Shown piece by piece: positions 53,700 through 64,000 of a stretch of 64,000 bases of DNA (within the stretch, counting starts at the first letter, position 1; the number at the start of each line of letters is the position of its first letter). This DNA is from Elephas maximus indicus (lineage: Eukaryota; Chordata; Mammalia; Proboscidea; Elephantidae): contig NC_064827.1 in the NCBI RefSeq assembly GCF_024166365.1, positions 75,841,135-75,905,134 on the forward strand, written 5' to 3'. The position numbers and the translations under genes are program-made. Under the pieces are notes generated by a model. The model was not told the origin of the DNA. It saw nothing but the letters and a program-made list of their open reading frames with translations, and made no database searches.

Positions 53700-54510
53700 C
53701 CTTCTTTTTTTTAAAGCTTTTTAAAAAAGTGTGGTAAAATACACATAACATATAACATTAACCATTAGCGACGTGTAGAACATCCACAATGTTTCACCGC
53801 TATCTAGTTCCAGAACATTTTCATCACTGCAAAACATGACGGGTAGCTGCATTGTTTTCACTTTTTGGCTACTGTGAATAGCGCTGCTATGAACACTGTG
53901 TATAAGTTTTTGTTTTTGAGCACATATTTTCAATTCTTTTGAGTATGTAAGGAGGTATGGAATTGCTGGGTCATTTTTATGGTAATATAAGAAGCCCTGG
54001 TGGCACAATGGTTAAACGCTCAGCAGCAGCTCCAAGAGAGGAAGATCTGGTGATCTGCTTCCATAAGGATTATAACCAAGAAAACCCTATGTCACATGGG
54101 GTCACTGTGAGTTAGGGTTGATGGCACCCAACAACAATAACATGGTAATACTATGTTTAGCTTATTGAGGAACTGCCAAACTATTTCCACAGAGACTGTA
54201 CCATTTTATATTCCCACCAGCAATAGCTGAGTGTTCCAATTTCTTAACATTCTTGCCAATACTTATCTTCAATTTTTTTTTTTTATTCTAGCCATCCTAC
54301 TGAATGTGAAGTGGTGTCTCAGTTGTGGCTTTGATTTGAATTTCCCTAAGGACGTTGAACATCTTTTCATGTGCTTGTTGGACATGTGTGCATTTTCTTT
54401 GGAGAATTGTCTGTTCAAGTCCTTTGCCCAGTTTTGGATTGGGTGGTTTGTCTTTTGGTTGTGGAGTTGTAGGAGTTCTTTATATATTCTGGATACTTGA
54501 TGCTTAACAG
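53700..54510 (-). mobile_element. L1 ORF2 3' part, split by a SINE
   Basis: 'tggctactgtgaatagcgctgctatgaac', 'ggaattgctgggtcatttttatgg', 'attcccaccagcaatagctgag', 'catgtgcttgttggacatg' are reverse-complement L1 ORF2. The SINE at 53988 interrupts it. Confidence 0.85.
53988..54141 (+). mobile_element. AfroSINE-type SINE in an L1, perfect TSD
   Basis: Plus strand, 'agaagccctggtggcacaatgg' to a degenerate tail, with an internal deletion removing the B-box region. Perfect 9-bp duplication 'atggtaata' at 53979-53987 and 54142-54150 in L1 sequence. Confidence 0.93.
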
Positions 54511-54886
54511 ATATAGTGACCCCACTTTTTAATGCCTCACATTTTACACACACTACCTCTTGCTCCCCTACCTGAAGGGCAGGGATGATTATGGTCCTTA
54601 CCCCTCTTCTTGGGAATTCCTCAGCCTCAGTTGGGACTGGTCACTCCTGGAGGAAAGGGGTCTTTGCTCCTGGTGCAGGTCCTCCTGGGCCCGTACCATA
54701 TGCCAGCCCCTATGCTGGGTTCAACCCTGGAGTCTTGTGGGGCAGAGATGATTCTTTCCATCGTCCAGATGGGAAAATGGGCTTATTTTCGCCCTACCTC
54801 AAAGGGGCCTGCCTGGCTCTGTGAAGTGCGTGGTGCAAGGCAGCAGTTCTGGGCAGACGCAGAGCAGGGTGCGGTGTGTGGGACTG

Positions 54887-54906
54887 GCGCACCCTCTAGC
54901 GGCCAC
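54887..54906 (-). promoter_or_regulatory. candidate CTCF site upstream of WDR38
   Basis: Minus-strand TGGCCGCTAGAGGGTGCGC fits the CTCF core (CC, any, S, Y, AG, R, KGG) with the CCNSYAGRKGG part matched and one change in the GGCGC part. It lies about 300 bp before the WDR38 start codon. Binding not demonstrated. Confidence 0.5.
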
Positions 54907-55205
54907 CATGAGCACCATCTTGTCCCGCAATCCGGGACGCGGCAGTGGCCAGGAGGGCAAGGCCTTTTTCGGAGCCGCGCACCGGTTGTCTGCCGTGGTC
55001 CCACCGCCCCAGACGTGTGAGGTATCCCCTGCCTGTCCCTTCTAATGGCTTCCCATAAACCCCACCGAAGCTGCTCGCCCCACCCCGATTACCATAGAGA
55101 CCGCTTGTACACAGTATTACTCCCACGCTTTCCCCTTCATCCGAGGGAGGGCCACCTCAGGAGCCACCTTGTAGCGACCCCGCTGGGGCTGGATGGCCGG
55201 GGCCC

Positions 55206-55274
55206 ATGAACAACAGGGCCCCGGGGACGCTGGCTGTGGGGAGAGTGAAATATTTCGGCAGGCACCACGGAGAG
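55206..55274 (+). CDS. WDR38: WDR38 coding exon 1
   Basis: Start codon in 'ggggcccATGA'. 23 codons ending HHGE, donor GAG/gtgagg, phase 0. An upstream short frame with a strong Kozak (54909-55045) could be a uORF if transcription starts that far up. Confidence 0.9.
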
Positions 55275-58200
55275 GTGAGGTATAGCCTCCCTTAGCCCAG
55301 AATCTAGGCTCCTGGCTTTGGGTCTAGGTTTGAGTAAGTTGCTGGTTGTGTGTCCTGGGGTCTCCCGAGTATTCTCTGGGTCCAGCTTTGGACCTTGAGC
55401 CTAGAGTACACTTTGTTGACTGAGAAGGCTCAAAGTAGACTCTAAAGCCCTGGGTCTGGCCTCCAGCTCCGTTATGGTTTCACAAAGGACTCTGAGTTCT
55501 ACACTCTGGTTCTAGAAAGGGCTCCAGGCTTTGGACACTGGCTCCAGAGAGGGCTTTGAGTTCTGGGCTCTGGTTCTAGACTGAGGACAAGCTCCAACGT
55601 TAGGCTTCTGGGGCAGTGTTTAGGGTTGGCCCAGGAGTCTGGGATCAGGGATGAGTAGACAGGTGTTTCCTGCCCCAAGGTTGGACAACTTTCATTCTCT
55701 GCTTCCAGGTCAACTCCTCTGCCTTCTCCCCCAACGGCCAGACGCTGCTCACAGCCTCAGATGATGGCTGTGTGTATGGCTGGGAGACACAGACTGGGCA
55801 GCTGTTGTGGAAGCTGGGTGGCCACACAGGTGGGGACTTCTGCAGCCTGAATTGGGAGATGGAGGCGCATGGGTCTATTCTGGCATTCTGCACAGCCCAC
55901 CACAACGACCTCTGGCTTTTGAGTGGGCATCAGTGCATGTCAGCATGGACAGGGCTGGGGCAGGAGGTCAAGAATATAGAACCTGGTCCCTGGGGCTTCC
56001 AAGTCTAACAGACCTGGGCTTAGATCCTACCACCTCTTTGTATATTGGTCAAATCATATCACTTCTTTGAGCCTCTATTTCCTCCTCTATAGAATGGGGA
56101 TAAGGAGCCCTGGTAGTACAGTGGTTAAGCACTTGGCTGCTCACCGAAAGATCAGTGGTTCGAACCTACCAGCCATTCCTCAGGAGAAAGTTGTGGCAGT
56201 CTGCTTCTGTAAAGATTTACAGCCTTGGAAACCCTATGGGACAGTTCTACTGTAGGGTTGCTATGAGTCAGAATCCACTCAAGGGCAATTTTTTTTTTTT
56301 TCAGAATGGGGATAATAGTACCTAAAGGTGAGGTAATGCAAATAAAGTGCCTGGTACGCAGTGAGGATTCAGTAGATGTAAATATTATTATTAAGGAGAC
56401 TTCCCCTGCCCCCCCCCCCACCAAAAAAGACAATTACAGGACACGCTGATAAATGCTATAATGGGGGAAAGTTCAGGGGAGCTCAAAGGAAGCAATGAAC
56501 CTAGGCTGGGCCATCAGGGATTTTTCAGATGGGTAAGCTGGGGTTGGGGTTCCAGGCTGAGAGTTCAGCATAGGCAAAGTAATGGAGGTCCAGGTATTGG
56601 GAAAGGTGGGAGTTGGTGAGGGGATTTAGGTGAAGAGGCTGGAGAAGTTAGCAGGTGTTAGACCCCAGGAGCAGGGGGTGGAGGGCAGTGTCCTGTTCCC
56701 TGACCATGGCTGCTGCCCCAGGCGCCGTGAAGTTCTGCCGCTTCTCCCCTGATGGCCGCCTCTTTGCCAGCACATCCTGTGACTGCACCATCCGCCTGTG
56801 GGATGTGGCAAGAGCCAAGTGTCTGCAGGTCCTGAAAGGTGAGTGGGCTGGGTGGGACTGGGAGCCAAGCAGCTAGACCTGAGTTCTCTTTTGGCCCTCA
56901 TGTCTTATGCCACCTCTTCTCCTCCCCAACGCTGGGCTGGTGCCTGCAGGTCACCAACGGAGTGTGGAGACAGTCAGCTTCAGTCCTGACTCGAGGCAGC
57001 TAGCATCAGGTGGCTGGGACAAGAGGGTGATGCTCTGGGAGGTGCAGGTACGTGGAAGGGCTGGGGTCCAGCCAGTCCTGGAGGGGCAGCCAGCAGCCTG
57101 GGATACGGAGACGCACACCCTCCACACTGGCTCCAGGTTGTTCCTACACAGCTTTGTCCTTTTGGCTCAAACCCTTCTGTGGTTCCGCATCACCCACGCC
57201 CGTATGTCTGCGGCCACCTCTCCAGGCCTCCCTGCACATACCAGCCCTCATGCCTTAAGACCTCTGCATATGAGATTCCTCCTACCTGGGCTGCCCTTCC
57301 TCTCCTTGTCTTCAAGGCACTGGAAGCCTCCCCAGATTGTGTTGTGTGTCATATTAGCCTGGCAGCCCTGCAAGGAGGGCCTGGGTCTCAGAGGCCTAGA
57401 ACCTGGCACCCTAAGGTTTCTTGGCTGCCCTCCACTGCCTCCTGCAGCTCAGGCCTCTCTTCTCCAGTCAGGCCAGATGCTGCGCCTCTTACTTGGGCAC
57501 CGTGACTCCATCCAGAGCAGTGACTTCTCACCCAGTGCGGACTGCCTGGTGAGCCCATACCACCTCCCTCCCCCCGCCCCCACCTCAGTGGCCCTGCAGG
57601 ATGAGGGCAACTGGAGCCCCATGCTCACTTTCCTATCCTGGACCAAATAGTGGAAATAGCATGCACTGCTGAGTTGGATGGATGGGTTAGAATTCCAGAC
57701 TTTAGATGGACAACTCTGCCGAGCAATTCCTCATCTGTAAGATGGGGATTCAGCAGGGCTCAGTGATGCTTTACAGAAGCCTTGCAGAGTAGTTCAGCCT
57801 AGGCACTAGAAGGGTGGTGTGGGTCAGCTGGTCTATGCTCATGGCAGCCTGCCTCTAGGCCACTGGCTCCTGGGACTCTACCGTGCGCATCTGGGACCTG
57901 CGGGCTGGGACGCCAAAGACCTTCCACCATAAGCTGGAGGGTCACAGTGGTAACATCAGCTGTGTGTGCTACTCACCATCTGGCCTCCTGGTGAGCTGGA
58001 TTGCCCTGGAGTGTGGGCTAGCCCCTTGCTTACTGCAAGTCCCTTTTGAGGGTCACAGGGCATTTTGAGGCCATGAGCATGGAGACCCCACACCCACGGG
58101 CTCAGAACTGTCTGCTTTTCAGGCATCCGGTTCCTGGGACAAGACCATCCGCATCTGGAAGCCCCAGCCAGCCAGCTTGCTTGTCCAGCTCAAGGGCCAC

Positions 58201-58916
58201 GTCACCTGGGTGAAGAGCATAGCTTTTTCCCCCAATGAGTTGTGGCTGGTCAGCGCTGGTTACTCCCGCCTGGTAATTCCTCTCCCCCAGCAGTCCCAAA
58301 CCCAGGTCTCCTCCTGACCAATTCCTGTTCCAGCAAAGCTTCCCTTCTGAAACCCTTCCACCTTCACAGCCCCTGCTACCAGAGGCCTCAGCAATCCAGA
58401 AATGTCCACATTCCCATCTGCCTTAACTGCAAGGGTACCAAAGGGCAGGATCCAGGCAGTAGCCTCCTCTGTACTTAAGTGCCTGGCACCAAAGTCTGAG
58501 CTGGCCCAAATGTCAATGATATTTCTATTATCACAGATACTGTGCCTGGCATTTTAAAATGTACCCACAACCAAACCCAGACCCAGAGTTTAAGATATCG
58601 GTCAGGACTCATCCCTGGATGATTACAAAGATGCTAAATCTGCCTGGTGAGACCTCCCTAATCTTCTGGAATTTTTATTTCCAGATCAAAGTCTGGGACT
58701 GCAACACAGGGAAGTGCATTGAGACCCTGAAGGTGAGGGCTGGTGGATGTAGCACTCAGGTTGCAAAGAAGGCCCCCAGGGAAGGCTGGGAGCAGGAAGG
58801 GCCCTCAGAGCCCAGTGCTATGCTTTTGGCAGGGAATCCTGGATGTGGCCCATTCCTGTGCCTTCACCCCAGATGGGAAACTCCTAGTGTCTGGAGCTGC
58901 TGATCAGGCATGCTGA
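55206..58916 (+). CDS. WDR38: WDR38, WD repeat protein 38
   Basis: Nine coding exons: 55206-55274, 55709-55829, 56722-56838, 56950-57047, 57468-57548, 57859-57990, 58123-58272, 58685-58732, 58833-58916. All junctions are AG/GT and phases join without a stop, giving 299 residues. The human protein is about 314 residues and nearly identical in layout. It forms a seven-bladed WD40 propeller. Blade ends are visible as YGWET, RLWDV, MLWEV, RIWDL, RIWKP and KVWDC, and GH dipeptides lie before most blades (LGGH, KGH, LGH, EGH, KGH). The last blade stops at VSGAADQAC, so it is shorter than in human. The ATG at 55206 gives [11 protein letters not shown], matching the recalled human start. Function is little known; WD40 propellers are protein-interaction scaffolds, and a ciliary or testis role would be speculation here. 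Confidence 0.94.
55709..55829 (+). CDS. WDR38: WDR38 coding exon 2
   Basis: Acceptor 'ctctgcttccag', donor ACAG/gtgggg, 121 bp ending in phase 1. Encodes [20 protein letters not shown] and blade end [13 protein letters not shown], where the usual WD is GW-E. Confidence 0.93.
56104..56302 (+). mobile_element. AfroSINE-type SINE in WDR38 intron 2
   Basis: Full-length plus-strand copy with a T-run at its tail, inserted in a minus-strand MIR. Perfect 13-bp duplication 'agaatggggataa' at 56091-56103 and 56303-56315. Confidence 0.95.
56722..56838 (+). CDS. WDR38: WDR38 coding exon 3
   Basis: Acceptor 'tgctgcccccag' style ending ccccag, donor AAAG/gtgagt. 117 bp, phase 1 in and out. Encodes [20 protein letters not shown] and [15 protein letters not shown]. 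Confidence 0.94.
56950..57047 (+). CDS. WDR38: WDR38 coding exon 4
   Basis: Acceptor 'ggtgcctgcag', donor CAG/gtacgt, 98 bp, phase 1 to 0. Encodes [20 protein letters not shown] and KRVMLWEVQ. The long open frame continuing past 57047 is intron read-through. Confidence 0.94.
57130..57370 (+). repeat. L2 LINE fragment in WDR38 intron 4
   Basis: 'cttttggctcaaacccttctgtgg', 'aagacctctgcatatgagattcc' and 'tacctgggctgcccttcc' follow the L2 3' order. Confidence 0.6.
57468..57548 (+). CDS. WDR38: WDR38 coding exon 5
   Basis: Acceptor 'ctcttctccag', donor CTG/gtgagc. 81 bp, 27 codons, phase 0. Encodes [20 protein letters not shown]. Confidence 0.93.
57859..57990 (+). CDS. WDR38: WDR38 coding exon 6
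   Basis: Acceptor 'gcctgcctctag', donor CTG/gtgagc. 132 bp, 44 codons, phase 0. Encodes [17 protein letters not shown] and [17 protein letters not shown]. Confidence 0.94.
58123..58272 (+). CDS. WDR38: WDR38 coding exon 7
   Basis: Acceptor 'tctgcttttcag', donor CTG/gtaatt. 150 bp, 50 codons. Encodes [17 protein letters not shown] and [19 protein letters not shown]. Confidence 0.94.
58685..58732 (+). CDS. WDR38: WDR38 coding exon 8
   Basis: Acceptor 'tttttatttccag', donor AAG/gtgagg. A 48-bp micro-exon encoding [16 protein letters not shown]. Confidence 0.93.
58833..58916 (+). CDS. WDR38: WDR38 terminal coding exon 9
   Basis: Acceptor 'atgcttttggcag', TGA at 58914-58916. Encodes [20 protein letters not shown] and GAADQAC. 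The human protein as I recall it has about 15 more residues after DQ. Confidence 0.9.
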   Translation, partial: GILDVAHSCAFTPDGKLLVSGAADQAC

Positions 58917-58978
58917 TCCAATCACCCAGAGCCAAGTGCTGACCAGGTGACCTCTGGAATGTAACATCACTACACCAA

Positions 58979-58984
58979 GATAAA
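58979..58984 (+). terminator. WDR38: candidate WDR38 poly(A) signal (variant)
   Basis: GATAAA, a known weak variant, 63 bp after the stop codon. No canonical AATAAA is found on the + strand before the RPL35 3' end. Confidence 0.4.
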
Positions 58985-59287
58985 TGGCTGTCTAGCCCTC
59001 AGCCCTGCCTCCTGCCCCATCCCCTGCCTGGGAAGAATGAAGCTGTGGGCCCGGCAAACTGAACTAGTAGAGGACAAGCAAGGCAGTCCCATGCCGTGGG
59101 CCCAAAGTGACTGTAACAGAGCACCCAGCAGACTCCTACAGCCCAACACCAGGAAGCTTGCTAGAATCCATCAGACACCTGGTAATGACAACCAGGGCCA
59201 AGCTGGCCTCAGCTCCCTCCCTAATCATTCCAGCCCAGTTGATGGAACCACCTTCAAATACAAAGCAACAGGTCAGCCAGTTTGTGT

Positions 59288-59293
59288 TTTATT
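59288..59293 (-). terminator. RPL35: RPL35 poly(A) signal
   Basis: Canonical AATAAA on the minus strand 13 bp after the RPL35 stop codon, giving the very short 3' UTR typical of ribosomal protein genes. Cleavage expected near 59270. Confidence 0.92.
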
Positions 59294-59305
59294 GACGCGA
59301 GATGC

Positions 59306-63510
<4,205 letters not shown>

Positions 63511-63834
63511 GGCTGAGCGTTAGAACACCACCGCCGCCGGATTCCAGGCCGAGGGAAAGGAAGGGGGCGGGGCTGACCTCCGCAACTACTGCCGGGGTGA
63601 CCGCGGGCTAGGCCAATGACGCCGAGGCAGGAGAGCCCCGGCTCCGCCCCTCCGGTGTGCCCTGGTACGACTAGTCCAGCCCTGCCAGGAGGGGTCGGCG
63701 CTCTGTATTTTCGTGTCCGTGTTGTCCTCCCTGCCCTCGACCCGGCACTGGAGGCTCTTCTGGTTGGCAGTGCAGCGGGGGAAATCGAGCCTTAGGGCTT
63801 ACCGGAGATGGCATAATAGGACTCGAATTCGTCT

Positions 63835-64000
63835 ATTCAGTAATTCATTCGTTCGTTAATTTATTTTGTAAACCTTTGCAGGTAGCTCCGTCTATGCCGC
63901 TCTGAGCTAGGTGCCCCGCCTCGGGGATGCGGAAGGTATGAGGGGTGAGGGTTTTCAAAGATGAATTAACCCTGTCCCTGCCTTGGAGGAACTTAATGTC
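63835..64000 (-). repeat. L2 LINE 3' end
   Basis: 'cagtaattcattcgttcgttaatttattttg' then 'ctgagctaggtgccccgcctcggggatgc' and 'aaccctgtccctgccttggaggaactt' match the reverse L2 3' end, cut by the window edge. Confidence 0.65.

Noticed and set aside
54909-55045. 45-codon frame with ideal Kozak as a separate gene
   Set aside because: No homology recognised, no clear splice donor, and it is just upstream of WDR38; kept only as a possible uORF.
56907-57650. 247-codon plus-strand open frame in WDR38
   Set aside because: It is exon 4 reading through intron 4 into exon 5; splice sites and the known protein contradict it.
63600-64000. First exon of ARPC5L
   Set aside because: Expected next gene from human synteny, but no frame with its recalled N-terminus is present; the region ends in L2 sequence.

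Overview
This is a mammalian nuclear genomic window with intron-rich genes and dense interspersed repeats. The repeats point to an afrotherian, most likely an elephant or a close relative. About twenty-five copies or fragments of a tRNA-derived SINE of AfroSINE type are present. They share a 3' tail with an abundant RTE-class LINE, and both sit among L1 3' UTRs, ancient MIR, L2 and L3/CR1 pieces and LTRs. Species assignment is inference from repeat content and was not checked by alignment.

Three genes can be resolved to exon level. The left end (1365-10687, + strand) holds the last five coding exons of OLFML2A, ending in the olfactomedin domain. The long repeat-rich middle (about 14.5-54.9 kb) has no gene I can support; it is layered transposable elements. 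On the right, WDR38 (55206-58916, + strand, nine coding exons, seven WD40 blades) converges on RPL35 (59306-63510, - strand, four coding exons, 123 residues). The RPL35 promoter lies in a CpG-rich stretch with a 5'TOP-like tract. The order OLFML2A-WDR38-RPL35 matches human chromosome 9q33.3. The 5' exons of OLFML2A lie before the window. I see no exon of the next human gene, ARPC5L.

The three genes do not form an operon or shared pathway: OLFML2A is a secreted matrix protein, WDR38 a little-studied propeller protein, and RPL35 a ribosomal protein. WDR38 and RPL35 face tail to tail with only about 390 bp between their stop codons.

I found no new defence system, CRISPR array or other undescribed functional system. 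The most interesting content is how the repeats were inserted. Many insertions have target-site duplications that can be read directly. One SINE at 50.9 kb carries 31 nt of flanking DNA from the SINE locus at 45.8 kb, which is a SINE 3' transduction with source and daughter in the same window. One RTE copy has its 5' part inverted, as in twin priming, and lies inside a solo LTR. Several SINE-in-SINE, RTE-in-SINE and SINE-in-LTR nests give relative ages. Two OLFML2A splice acceptors have young insertions 47 and 83 bp upstream.
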